Assembly (NCBI GenBank): GCA_000469685.2
Contig: LS997565.1
Location: 33,326,645 to 33,390,644 of the forward strand
DNA: 64,000 nt
Origin: Haemonchus contortus
Lineage: Eukaryota; Nematoda; Chromadorea; Rhabditida; Trichostrongylidae
Direction: 5' to 3'
Position numbers and translations under genes: made by a program. Shown in pieces: positions 33,900 to 45,294 of the stretch. The notes beneath the pieces were generated by a model. The model did no database searches. It saw only the letters and a list, made by a program, of their open reading frames with translations, and was not told where the DNA came from. Every line of letters starts with the position of its first letter. Within the stretch, counting starts at the first letter, position 1.

Positions 33900-36366
33900 G
33901 TTTCATATCGAGCTCGGAAAAACCGCTTTGTATTGCACATCGTCAAACGCATCATTGTGGACAGCTATTCGGCCACCAACATGCTGACTCCTCTGAGACG
34001 GCATCGATGCCACTTGCATTCTCGGAAGCGAGTCTGGAAATAAACTTCTCGCATTTCGCTGAACCCGGGGTAGCAAACATGTCTCCCAAGTTGCGGAATT
34101 AAAGGATCTGGGGATCCAAACAAACTCTATATGTGAATTAAGGGTTGAACACAGATCCCATAAATGCCGAACCAGCTGTTGTAGGTCCGATTTAAGACTT
34201 CCTTTGGACAAAATATGGACCGCACGTTGGCTATCGCAATGCCACAAGCAGGATTGGAAAGCCAAAAAGTTAGCAAGTTCTTCCAAACTAGTCCGAATCG
34301 CAAGGAACTCCCTAAAGGTCAACGACGCACCAGTAACCTGGGCTGGTAACAGATAGGAATTTTGGACTTTTGATCCCATATCTGAATAAAAACTGCTTCA
34401 GATCTAAATTCCGAAGCATCGGAAAATGCGTGAAGAGCCTACTCTGAGACATGTGCTGAGACTACTATTGGCGCCCCTTTGAAAGACGCTTCAAATTCCA
34501 GCCGGCTGACTAACTCATATTTTTCTTGTACAGACAATTTCCAACGAAACGACAGAGCGGAACTGTCGGCCTGTTTACTGGCCACTTGCGATATAACCGC
34601 ACGCCATCTTTTCTTGATATCTGACGGTATAACTTAATGTATGGAAGCAATACAGCCTAGCCATTTCAACCCGTCTAGCAACGATGGAGCCCTACTTTTC
34701 AGCAGGTGAAAAGTAAGAGTTTTATCTTCGCTCTCCATAGTTACATCCAACGTGAATTCTTTTAAATCAATTGTATGCCCCAACCACGTGATTTTTTGGG
34801 TTGGACGCCAAACACATTTCTTTTCGGCCATAGTAATTTCTGCCATTTTTAGGTCCTGTCTGACCCTTCTGACATAATCCTGGCATAATTGAGCTGAACC
34901 AGCCCAAACGAGGCCGTCGTCTGTATATAAGGCAACCGACATACCTCTCCACTTTTTGAGAAGGAGTTTCAACATTTTGGTAAAAATATAGGGGGCAGGC
35001 CCCAAGCCAAAAGGTAAAACAAAAACTGAAAAATTTTTTGTCTCCATTGGAAACCCAGGTATTTTGTAAAACTCGGATGAATGTTCATATGATGATAACC
35101 ACATTTGAAGTCAAACGAGACCATGTATCGGTCCGCGGGAAGGAGAGGCAAATCTTTTGCCACATCTTTGAATTTCACTTTACGCTTCCAGAGATACTTG
35201 TTCAGTAAAGATAAATTCAATATAAGCCGCAGTTCCTCACCTTCGGCTACTGAGAGAGGGTTGATTCCTAAAGTTTCTTCATTATGGACTTGTACGATGG
35301 CTTTGCTATGCAGAAGCTTATTGACCTCCGAATCTATAAATTCATAACATTGGTAAGATGAAGCTGTATTGTCAGAAATAAAGCCCAGCTCTGTTTGATG
35401 GTAAATATTTGGCAAGAATCCCTGCTGTATCACTGACCGCGTCAGATATGAAGGTCTGAAATTCAACCAGAACTGACCGTGGCGATGAATTCCGCCCGCT
35501 TAAACTCACTTTCCGACCCTTGCCTCACACAACAGGGCAAGGTGTTCAAAATCGCCGCACTCGTAGCACATGGGTCTCTGAGCCCATGTGCTACGGGGCT
35601 CTGGCTGAAGTTCCTGTTAGGTTCCATCTGCTTGATTTCGAAGCATTTCTGTTGAAATACGGCGAGAAAGTGTTAGTGGGAGAAGCTAGGGACCATGTCG
35701 CTACTCCCTCTACGAAAGGGCTGGCTTGCCTTGCTTTGTCTCCATACGGCAGAGTTCATGCCCAAACCGGCTTCTTACTGGCCCCGCAGCTTACTTTTCC
35801 GATTTCCCTTCCTTCAAAAAAACTAATATGATCGAACTTGTGAATTCTTGAGCCTGGTTGCGGCGCTCATAGTATTCCCATATGGACTCGTCCACGTCTG
35901 CCACCACTAAGAGTTCATTCCTTTGCATCAGCGTTGCAATGGCTTGGCCGAGGTTTTCCCTGATCCCATTGTCGTGTGGCGCAAACTCCATAACCGGTGT
36001 AAGGAGCTTCAGCATGTTTGAGTTGGATTCATATTGTTTGCCGTAGCTCATCGTTTTGAACGTAGGAGTGGTCGACGGGCCGGGCTGAGCACTGCCAAGG
36101 GCCGACACCGGCACCAAGCTACTAATGGCTCTGGCTATAGCCTCCTCCAACGGCTGCGCTCCTGCCTGCTGCTACTGTGCTGAGGCTGGAATAGCCGGTT
36201 GATCTGGTGGTGTACAAGAAGGTTGCGTTGGCTGTGAGCTCGCCTGTGGAGGGGCAATCAGTTGTCTTGATTGGTTAGACGCCCTAGCTAAGAGCTCCTC
36301 AAAATCCGCCCTAGAAAGGGTGACCTGAGCGCTGAGCTGCGCTTGATTGCTTCCTTCCGATGCCAT
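33900..36366 (-). mobile_element. DIRS/PAT-like retroelement, copy 1
   Basis: Minus-strand order: Gag-like start (ATG at 36,366), a conserved Gag segment (36,150-35,791), a CCHC zinc knuckle CYECGDFEHLALLC near 35,560, reverse transcriptase in two frames (35,466-34,969 with YHHMNIHPSF, then 35,104-34,634 with LPFGLGPAPYIF and the catalytic LYTDDG), and RNase H (34,379-33,903, with CDSQRAVHIL and WIPRSFN). The YHHM-IHP and WIPR-x-N signatures fit the DIRS/PAT group better than gypsy. The tyrosine recombinase expected downstream was not found, so the 3' end is cut. At least three frame breaks; inactive. Confidence 0.75.
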
Positions 36367-36379
36367 CTTAATAAAGAAT

Positions 36380-36840
36380 AATCAGGATAGGCTATAAGTG
36401 TACGAATAGAAGATATAAACAGACTCGAGTAATAACGAGGTATGATAACCAGTGATGAATATCAAAAATAAACACAACACGTCTCATCCGAGCCTGCCTC
36501 AGTGAATACCTAAAAGAGAGAAGCTTACTGTACGAACTATTATAATATGGCCTTATGGCCGTTACACTGCAAAAAAAACCACCCCATGGCAATTGCAACT
36601 GTCCTTCTCAAGACTGACACACACTAAAAACCACTCAATAATAACACTACCTCTGCACCTTGCAGGAAAAAGCCATTGTAGGGCGAAGGAACTGTCCTTC
36701 TAATTTGCCGAGGCCGCGACCCTCCACTGTCGTCTTTTCTCTATAGGGATTATAAGATGTATTAAAGCAAAAGTACCCTGCCATCTCAATCAATCTAGGA
36801 GAAAGGGACCCTCGTCCGAAGCAATCTCCTCGCTAGGTCA
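36380..36840. other. Leader of DIRS copy 1
   Basis: Sequence between the two retroelement copies; probably the 5' non-coding or terminal-repeat part of copy 1. No split direct repeats could be aligned. Confidence 0.3.
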
Positions 36841-36844
36841 TGGA

Positions 36845-38335
36845 CCTTTATTTTTGGTGACGTTGAGCGTATAAGAATGCAGATCGATATCATGACCGAA
36901 CCACGAGAGCTTCTGGCGCGGAATCCAGGAACATTTTGCTTCGGCTACGAAGAAGCCGGCAGTCTTCAGATCTTTTCTAACCCTATCCACGGATTCTTCG
37001 CATTCAAGTGCGGTATTGGCCCATATAAACCTTCATCTAAGTAGATGACAACATTGATTCCTCTGCTCTCCAGCTCCCCAAAAGGAGCATCATGATTTTT
37101 GTAAATACCATAGAAGCGGAAAAGAGCTCTAATGGGAGCACTAAGAATTTATATAGCTTCCCTTTCCAGCGAAGTCCTAGAAGATCGGTCCAGGAAGAAT
37201 GGATCCTCACGTGGTGATACCCGGACCTAAGGGCCGGGAATCGAACCCGGGCCGCCCGCGTGGCAGGCGAGCATTCTACCACTGAGCCACCGATGCAACA
37301 AAAATTGTCCCCGTTTGGGAACAAGTGTTTTAGGAACAAGAGTCAGTTACAGTAAAAGGTTATCAAAGGTCAAAGGGTCGCTCAGAGCGCGACACCACTA
37401 GCGAATAAATCTTTCAATCAGCATCAACAAAATCTCTATAGTCGAGTCGTAGGAGGCAATATTGATTTCCTATGCTCTCCACCTCCCCAAAAGGGGCACC
37501 ATGAGTTTTGTAAATACCATAGAAGCGGAAAAGAGCTCGAATGGGAGCACTTAGATGGGGATAGGAATACAGAAGACCAGAAGGGCCAATTGGAGTAGAT
37601 ACTACAGCAATGAACTGAGCTTTACATTTTACTTGGGGTCCTGCAATCCCGGACAAAGTGCCCGAAGCGCCCACAACTAAAAGAAACACACGTCCCTCGG
37701 CCTCCCGTCCTGACGGTATCTTGCTGGAGCAGCGCATTGCCGTCGATGGTACGCAGGCAGATTCTTTTGAGGGTCGCGGGCCCAGGTTGCCTCTCCATAT
37801 CGAAAGGGCTGTCGGCCCTGATATGGAGGCGCCCCCTCGCTCTCCACATTACCGATCGCGTCGTACGAGTTCTTTTAACTTAATTATTCCTTTTCTCCCT
37901 TATGAAAGCTGTCAGAATCGGATTCGAAGTATTCAATTCTTCCGCCCGGTTGTGTTGGTCGTAGAACTCGAAGACATCCGGAACGTATCAGCGACGAGCA
38001 GCAGCTTGTTTTGTGCCGTCAACTTTGCGAGAATTCGGGCTAGGATCTTCTTGGCTTCGCTCCCTTCGAGCATCGCCTCCGCCACCAGTGAAATCGACCT
38101 GATCAGCTCTGCGTTGAATTCAAATTGTCTCGCAATTCTCATCTTCTTGAAGTTCGGTTCCATAGAACTTCCCGCCTGAGACGGAGGAGCTGCCGCCGGA
38201 TTAGTCCTCGCCGTAATAATCGCATCCACTCTTGTCTGCTCGAGTAGTTCGTCCAACTGATCCTAACTCATCTGCACGATATCTTCTTCTACTTCGGGAA
38301 CCGGTCTAATCCTCCCTGACGATTTGTTCTGCCAT
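36845..38335 (-). mobile_element. DIRS/PAT-like retroelement, copy 2 (more degenerate)
   Basis: Gag-like start (ATG at 38,335) with a stop before DQLDELLEQ, a Gag segment 38,256-37,933 clearly homologous to copy 1 (FKKM...RQFEFNAELI, LLLVADTF), a damaged zinc knuckle (SCGRFGHFVRDC, first Cys displaced) near 37,690, and RT pieces down to 36,845. The catalytic motif reads YLDEG instead of YxDDG. A tRNA-Gly fragment lies within it, and one RT piece is present twice (37,051-37,146 and 37,459-37,554). Confidence 0.72.
37226..37296 (-). pseudogene. tRNA-Gly (GCC) fragment with broken acceptor stem
   Basis: Bases 37,296-37,234 (minus) match a tRNA-Gly body: D-arm, anticodon loop CTGCCAC (anticodon GCC) and the T-arm GGGTTCGATTCCCGG are intact and pair. 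After the T-arm the 3' acceptor strand is CCCTTAG instead of CCGATGC, giving only three possible pairs with GCATCGG, and retroelement sequence follows. It has intact A and B boxes but could not be a working tRNA. Confidence 0.75.
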
Positions 38336-38654
38336 AGCGAATAGAATAAAATGCACTAGTGAATACAGCGCACACAATCCAATAAAAAGCCGGAATGGGG
38401 TACCTACCACCCTTCGGAAGCAGCGGCCTCAGAAGACCGCCCTTTACGGCGGGATTACGCGCCTCGGCGCGCGCTGCGGCAGATGTGAAATTCAAAACTA
38501 CACTTCGCTGTCTGCGCGGCTTCCCAAAGGAAAAGGAATGGATGATTCATATAGGACGCTGGGTTGCCGATTCACTAGTAAAAGGCTGGTTTTCGGATCC
38601 TATTTCGTACATCATTTGATTTTGTTGTTTTCAACAATGATGATAGCAATTGTA

Positions 38655-39251
38655 AGGTAATAAGCGAGCAGCAAAAGAACATGCAGCTGTTTGGATTACG
38701 GATGGTGAAGCAGCTCGTTGTATGGCTTGTGGTCGCACGCAATTTAACCTAGTACAGAGAAGAGTGGGTGTATTCAATTACCGACAAGAACCTTCAGGAT
38801 TGCTATTCCTTTTAATGCAAATTTTCCTCCATTACAGCATCACTGCCGTGCTTGTGGCCGTGTGATTTGTGGTGTATGCTCAACACATTCCTACCGCATC
38901 GATAGTTAAATAAGAAACCAGTCCGTGTCTGTGATATGGTAAACAATTTACGATTTTATGGAAAAGCTTTTTTTATTGGCTGTGGATGCTTTTCATTTAA
39001 ACTAATGTTCAGTACACAGTGAAATTTGAATGGATCACCTTTTTGTATTGATCTCATTGTAATTCTAGTGCTTCACTCGCCTCAGTGGTGTGACGGTTTA
39101 TAAAGCTGCTAGGCAAGGAAATGATGTTCACGGCAGTCGAGATCCTCCTTTGCCCCCTCCGAAACCGAGTAAGATTGAAATGGACTACGATGGTGAATCA
39201 TCTTCTGAGACGGAAGAGGAAACTAGCAGAGATGACTACTCTATGAGCTAG
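38655..39251 (+). pseudogene. FYVE zinc-finger protein 3' exons (FGD-like), frameshifted
   Basis: Exons about 38,655-38,763, 38,838-38,938 and 39,069-39,251 have GT/AG borders and encode a FYVE finger: AVWITDGEAARCMACG, then LVQRR-HHCRACGRVICGVC (the R-HHC-R-CG core that binds PI3P on endosomes), then KKPVRVCDM-CFTRL. The pattern is closest to FGD-type Rho exchange factors. A 1-nt deletion near 38,906 puts TAA in frame inside exon 2, and exon 3 has a TAG at 39,249 just before a good GTGAGC donor. Upstream DH/PH exons are absent; DIRS elements occupy that side. Probably a pseudogene or an assembly error. Confidence 0.7.
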
Positions 39252-39674
39252 TTCGGTGAGCGTTTTGCAATTGAGACCCTTTTTTGGACGCTTGAGAAGT
39301 AGATGTTACTCACTTATCACCTTGGACTCATTTTCTAGAATGATCTTTCAGGTCAAATTAATGTTAGGACATACAGGTTTTTGTAAACTGCTCGAATTTA
39401 ATCTAATAGGTTGAGCGAAATTTATCGTTCACACATTCCGGAGTGAGCTCATCTCTTAATACGTTTTGTGTATCGCGTACTTTGTATATGCTGATTTTCT
39501 CTCTAGATTAGTACCCCCATTCGTTGCAGCTAGTCTTTCGTCGCTTAAAAGCATGTCACAAGACTGCGGCGATTTTATATGAGAAGGTTTCGCTCACTGA
39601 ACTATGGCATTTGCAGAAAATAACTCATTCTTAGTTCATGTTATTTGTAAGGTAAGTATTTGCATCAAACGTAG

Positions 39675-39817
39675 AAGATTCACTCGATGAGGGACTAGTT
39701 CCAAGTGGGTGTAATCTTCGTAAAATGCCGCAACATTGCGAATATTCAAACTTTGAAGGATACGGGAAGAAACGAGCTGTTGGATGGAGTGAGGATGAGT
39801 GCGAGCTGTTGAGTTGA
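39675..39817 (+). CDS. Possible short exon
   Basis: After an AG at 39,673-39,674 one frame (EDSLDEGLVPSGCNLRKMPQ onward) stays open to TGA at 39,815 while the other frames are closed. No domain; context unknown. Confidence 0.25.
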
Positions 39818-40434
39818 GTACATAGCAGTTTATCTTTTTGTTCTATATCGCCTTTCATTGTAAATTTTAAAAGTGGGGATTGATTCCTGCTTTACATTAT
39901 TGTTCCATAAAACTAGCAATTCATATGCTTGTTGGTAGCCCTGTTTTGCTTATTCTATGCTGTTGTTTTGAGACTATTTTTTTAGCCAACGTTTTATCGT
40001 GAAGAAGTCGGCCAGTAGGATCAATGGCTCGCTTTCGCTCAGTTGCCCAATGGATTGTCACCACGCAGTATTCCTTCATTCATGATCTGTTTGGAGCTAG
40101 CACAAACCTTTAAAACGCCAGCGATGTATGGTTGGATAACGTATGCTCATTTATTGACAAAGTTTTGCTCTGAGACTTGAAGCTGATTAATTCCTAGATT
40201 TTGTAATCTTTGTTTATGTACACAGTTTAATGAATGCAGTTTCTTTACTGGCTTTTGTCAATCACACTTTGTCTTAATGAACCGAAACAGTTTGGAAATT
40301 ATCCCCTAGTTTCGGAATCTTTTCTTCAAATGGTTCAAAAACAATTCATTCTTTCATTTTTATATTCGCTCGTTGTTTCTTACAATGTGCACATCATTGT
40401 GGTATACCGAATCCTGTGATATTATGTTTGTTAG

Positions 40435-40547
40435 AGGTGGTTTACGTATATAATCGGCCCAAGCATGCATATGAACCGTATAGTTGGCGTAAAAGATTCT
40501 TTTGTGTCATTGAGCGTGTTGTTTCTTTTCGCATTTTTTCGAGTTGG
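40435..40547 (+). CDS. Possible PH-domain exon downstream of the FYVE exons
   Basis: After an AG acceptor one frame reads VVYVYNRPKHAYEPYSWRKR and FFCVIERVV, like the first strands of a PH domain (basic W-x-KR-x-F pattern). Its phase (+2) fits the donor at 39,255-39,256 if the TAG at 39,249 were read through, giving the FYVE-PH order of FGD proteins. Similarity is by eye only. Confidence 0.35.
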
Positions 40548-40673
40548 GTCCGTGCCATTGCTATCGATGACAACCTCTCATTGGTAATTTGCAAAACTTC
40601 AGTGCGTGAAGCGATATCGTTTACTGTTAAATTATGCGATATGGGGGTATTGAATGGGAAGTTAGGGGTTTCT

Positions 40674-40861
40674 GTCGTTTGGCGCGATCCCTCCCATCGC
40701 GCCATCCATTCAACACTGTTTGCAAACTGAACAACTCGTTCAAGCACCATGAAAAAGCCGATTAGACTATGTAGACAGGCAAAAGAGAATAGAATACTAG
40801 TTGCTCAGCTTGCAAGCCGTGTTGAATGGGCGGCGCGACGGGAGGGATCGCGCCAAACGAC
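40674..40861. repeat. Hairpin (63-bp inverted repeat, 62-nt loop)
   Basis: Arms 40,674-40,736 and 40,799-40,861 are inverted copies (GTCGTTTGGCGCGATCCCTC and its complement) with about eight mismatches. A possible foldback insertion. The overlapping plus-strand frame at 40,801-41,295 starts within it. Confidence 0.75.
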
Positions 40862-40869
40862 CGCCTCCC

Positions 40870-42018
40870 GAAAGTTGGATCAGACATCCAGTAATCGTTT
40901 CTGTAAGGGTCTACGACTTTACCGCTGGTGGGACTCATCTTCAAAGGAAAAAAGACAGAAAGCGTTCCACAATGATGGATCCTTTTTGTATTATCTCAAT
41001 ACCTCCACCTTGCGTCGGAATTCTGTTTCGTACTGTGGCAATAGTGAGGAATCTTTTGGAGCCTTCTGTTTGCATTAATGGCTTGAAGGAGTCAATTGAT
41101 ATGGAGGCGGGTGTTTCTATTCGGCTGGAGGAATCTGATATTATACATTCCGAAGGTAAAAATAGTCCCCTGCTTTGGTTTACACTTTTAAATCATGTCT
41201 CCAATCAATCGCTATTTCATACCGCTGCCTGCTTGCAGGTCCTGCCTTACATGCTGGATGAATTGTATATCTATTTAAGGCAAGAGCAACGCTGAGCCAC
41301 ACTTAATATGACTGCGATTCCTCCCCACACACGTGCCCCTTATTAGCCCTATCCCTTCTGATCCCATCCCTGTCATCGCTGTTGATGGTAAAATGACAGT
41401 GACCCTTATGGGGTTTCGTTGTTAGCTTTTTAGTACAATATTGGAGGCTACTGAGGAAGTTATATTTCTTTTCCTGATGAGGCCCAGTGCATCGCTCTGC
41501 GAATTACGTTCACGTTTCGGAATGTACAACTGACCAAAAGCTCCTGTCAGTTGATCTGCTCTTGTTCAAGCTTAGTCTTACTATCTTATGTCATCTTAGA
41601 AGGTTGTTGTTGGAATGGAATTGTGTTGGGGCAAATGAGGAAGCGGTAATTGAGAAAGACTGGGAGAAAGGAAGACAGGCAATGGGAGAGGGCGCAACCT
41701 ATCACTGAGGTATCATTCGTCTGAGTTGACAGTCCCTATCCCTTGTCGCCCTCACAGTCGCAGACGACGTTCTGAGATAGAGACGTCCATAACTGAGACG
41801 CGGGGGGGGGGAGTCAGGTCGACCACCAAAAAGTGGGGCCCTCACTTCTCCCTCGAGTAACGACGGTAAGGGCAAGACGTAGGTCGTGTATCCGGTTGGA
41901 TATAGTCTTCTTATTTTAATCCGTGTTTTCACTGCAGAAGCATTCGCTCTTACTATTTTACTTGCTGAATCTTTACTCAGTTATCATTAAAAGCTACTGA
42001 ACCAACCCACTACCTGGT
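40870..42018. other. Gap between hairpin and tRNA-like locus
   Basis: A 164-codon plus frame (40,801-41,295) has no motif or splice support. A run of ten G residues lies at about 41,801-41,810. Nothing else seen. Confidence 0.3.
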
Positions 42019-42089
42019 GCATCGATGATTCATTGGTAGAATGCTCGCCTGCCACGCGAGCTGCCCGGGTTCGGTTCTCGGCCGATGGG
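42019..42089 (+). pseudogene. tRNA-Gly (GCC) pseudogene
   Basis: 71 nt fold as tRNA-Gly: acceptor GCATCGA/CCGATGG with mismatches at 1:72 and 7:66, D-stem ATTC/GAAT, a perfect anticodon stem CTCGC/GCGAG with loop CTGCCAC (GCC), and a T-stem with one G-T pair. The T-loop is TTCGGTT, so the invariant A58 is G and the B-box is weakened. Probably inactive; recent enough to keep its fold. Confidence 0.7.
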
Positions 42090-42721
42090 TAGAGCTATAC
42101 TTAGCTGTGGTAGGTATACTATACTAGGTAAAAAAGGATCAGAATTCGCTAACATGTTCAAAGTAGTGAGCAGTTTTGAAATTTTTGTGCTGAGAAAATA
42201 GACTGTAAAGGTGCGAACATAACGGAGCAACAAATACAAAGAACCATTCGAGCGAATGATCCGCTCTCGAAAGGATCTAATAATAGTATCTGAAATTGGT
42301 AGAAAAAAGTTGAACGAGTTCAATGAAGTCTTAAGACAGCCTACTCTTTTTCCAATGTATTTGTTCCATTAATAGCTAACTAGTTTATTGTTATAGCTTG
42401 TCGATTTTCAACACAACGGCTCTTCAAGTTTGACGTCCCTGCATCTCGGACATGCGGTTGTTCTCATATATAGACGGAAATGGTTGTCTGAGGTACGAAA
42501 GTTGGTCACTGTTGCCATGAAAAGTGTACGAAAGATGCTGGTGAATTCTTCTCATTGTTGGTAGACAATTACCATGCAAGTTTATCCTTTATATCGCAAG
42601 TACTCTTACACATAGTTACCAGCTGGATGTCCCGGCTGTCACGGATTTCCCTGCTTTTTTTGTGAACGCCCTACTGACGCCTGCCGCATTTCGTTCTGGC
42701 TAGAATAAAAGGGGGGATGTT

Positions 42722-42949
42722 TGATTCGTGCGATTCTGCGTGCGCGCGGTAAATTGCGCGGCAAAATTCGGTGCGATTTGGACGACTGCAGCGTTTATCA
42801 TTGGGGCCCAAATTTCAAGTAAAATAGGTTAGTAGGGTGGTCCGATCCTACTAAAGTATTCTACTTCAAGTTTGTGCCCCAATGAAAGGTGACAGAGTTA
42901 TTCGAGTCATCGCGAATTTCTTCACGCGAACCCAGAATCGCACGAATCG
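42722..42949. mobile_element. Foldback/MITE-like palindrome in copy C intron
   Basis: About 228 bp are almost entirely self-complementary around 42,840: outer arms GATTCGTGCGATTCTG and CAGAATCGCACGAATC, inner arms TCATTGGGGC-CAAA and TTTGTGCCCCAATGA. It sits between GYF exons 2 and 3. Target duplication not resolved. Confidence 0.75.
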
Positions 42950-43689
42950 CCACACACCCGAGAAAAAGAGCGTGAGTAAGCCACTCATTACACAACAGAT
43001 CGACACTGATCGGCATCGATTGATCAACATCATTTTGGTATACAGCTTATTGAAGTGAGCGAGTTACAGGAGGGGCTAGTTGATTTATTTCGTTTTTATA
43101 ATAAGTCTTTTTTGGAATGACATAGGCTTCACGGAGCGCTGATCCGCTGATCTTCTTGCGATGGTGTGTGATTTTTTCGCAACTTTTTCCTTTTTCTTCT
43201 TCGCCGCGTAGTATAAAGAAGGCTTCATAACATGCTCACTATAGGCATGGGATATGGTCCGCAAGCAATGTAAAAAAAACCATTGCGAGGGAATTCCACT
43301 TGATTTTTTATTATTTCAGAGGACCATTTTGCGAAGTCCAAATGCACTACTGGTACTTGCAAAATTATCTACAGCCATCTTTGGTTGTAATCATGCATGA
43401 GGATGGTATGGGACGTCAAATAACGTTAGGTACCTCTTTTTAAAACTTTTGCATTTGTGAAAATTGTATTTATTAACTCTAATGACTTTACTTCTGGGTT
43501 TTGTGGAATCTACAGAATGTAGCTTTAATAAGCAAAAGCCGCTTTAGAGGGCACTTATTTTCATCAGTGCTGTAGCTGCAGTCGATATCTGACTGTGTGG
43601 GTTGCTATCGCTATTTCTATTACCAGTCGGGTGGCTCGGCAATGAGCTAACTGGCCCACTCCTCCTCTGTCGAGTGATTACTCTTTCAC

Positions 43690-43860
43690 GTTTATTTCGC
43701 GCAAACGCGCCCCCTGATGGCGAAGTCCAGTCCTGACACCCACCATAAGTGTTCACATCCTGCCTCCAGTACCCCTACCAAATTCGAACGCATTAGGTTC
43801 ACGGGGACGTTAGTGATGAATTTGCGGTCGGACACACGCACAAACACACAGACATTAGCG
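43690..43860 (-). repeat. Compound tandem-repeat element, R2 unit (reverse)
   Basis: Reverse copy of an R2 unit ending in the CACACGCACAAACACACAGA microsatellite, matching the start of the element at 25,170. Confidence 0.6.
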
Positions 43861-44444
43861 CGTTATATATGTGTGTATAGTAGGATTACTTGTTGGAACA
43901 TATCCAGTAATAGAAGGATCCCATTCGTGACGGTCCTATCAATCCCTTTAGACTATCAACTTGACAAGTTTTTAAAAAGTGGGGACGGCCTCAAAGCAAC
44001 TTGTGTCTTTGCAACTTGTGTCGTTTAACAGCTGAATGTTGATTGATTTCTTTTACAAAGACGTGTTTCAATAGGCTAACGACATCTCTTGAAGTTTCAG
44101 GCCAACTCATTTTTCGGAATGGTGATGCCAATCCCTTCGATGACGCGACTCTCTATGTACGTTCGTGTCTTTTTAGGTTTCCGAATATGATTACCAAGAG
44201 CCGCTCAGCAGAATATCTATTATGTCGCTTTCATAATATAAATACATTACCTTCGCATGCATTTCTAATTCTGCTAATAGTGGTCAAATGGTTCTTACCG
44301 ATTCCTTTTGACTTCACATTGGTTACATGCTCCACCGTAAATCTCAAGGGATTAGTTGAAAGGATAATGAGTATAAACGACATGCACATTTGGATTCGTT
44401 TCGGGCCATGCATGAGGTGTAAAAGGTGGTTCGCGAATTAGAAG

Positions 44445-45285
44445 ACGGTCACTTTTTTAAAGTTAAGTAAGACGAGGTTCAGCAACAACAAAGAGTCTGA
44501 GGGGCCGAGATGCAACAAGAACATATGATCTCTGCAATTTCTCATTGCACGACAGAATTAATTATTACCATTTGGTAACCATTTTAGCTTCTTTTTGGTT
44601 ACTCAAGCCTAGATAGACAGATGTAGGGAAGTACGCGTGACAGAAATTGATTCTATATCGGTATCCTCGCTCGTGAACCCAACCAAGTGTTCTTTTTCCT
44701 CAAAGACGGTTCATTAGTACAAGACCAAATTAGGAGAACAAGAATACCAATTCATGCGTTGCTAGGACCCTGCCTATTGTTTTGAAACGTTGTTGATAGG
44801 ATGCTACAAACTTGGTCTTTTATCGCCTTTTGAGTTTTATTTTTTGCATGGATTATTTGGGAATTCGATACAGGTAGTACCACTTGCGGCAGTTTCTGAG
44901 AGCTGAGGGAAAGTTTATAGTTTTACTCATGCTGTAAGCTCGGCACAGTAGATTTCATATTCTTGGGCCTGTATCAGAGGATACTAAGTTGCAGTGGTTT
45001 TCAAAGATGGGATGTATAAAGCAGTAAAGTTCAGCAAAATCCATAGAGCATATAAAACTATCAACAAACACGGCAAAAAGTAATTGAAACAAGGTTGAGA
45101 ATGGCTCGTTTTGCCTTTTCACCAGGCGAACTAACATCTCCATTTTCTCCTAGGCTCATTTGTGGTTTGGATAAGTGGACAAAAGGATTGGGTGGAGTTG
45201 TATTGTTCACAATTAATGACAGAAGTAAATAATCAAATATACTTCTGGAGATTTATTTATTTTTATTTATTTATTTCTTTCTTTA
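44445..45285. other. Gap
   Basis: No gene or repeat recognised; minus-strand frame at 44,955-45,143 has no features. Confidence 0.35.
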
Positions 45286-45294
45286 TTTGATGAT

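Larger units (their letters stand above)
42398..44156 (+). pseudogene. GYF-domain gene, copy C (diverged, partial)
   Basis: Exon 3 at 43,320-43,429 is 110 nt, exactly as in copies A and B, with the same phases; it encodes GPFCEVQMHYWYLQNYLQPS and ends RQITL-G. Exon 4 starts at 44,101 (GTTTCAG acceptor) and reads LIFRNGDANPF, the terminal block of GYF domains; it may end at 44,156 (GTACGT) or run on to a stop at 44,439. The exon 2 equivalent, ending YIDGNGCLR at 42,492 with a GTACGA donor, has a TGA at 42,431 in its frame. No exon 1 equivalent was found. It is a third, older member of the family. Confidence 0.62.

Noticed and set aside
33652..33987. 111-codon plus-strand frame
   Set aside because: Antisense to the end of the DIRS RNase H region; no support of its own.
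40801..41295. 164-codon plus-strand frame
   Set aside because: Begins inside the hairpin arm; residues show no domain and no splice partners were found.
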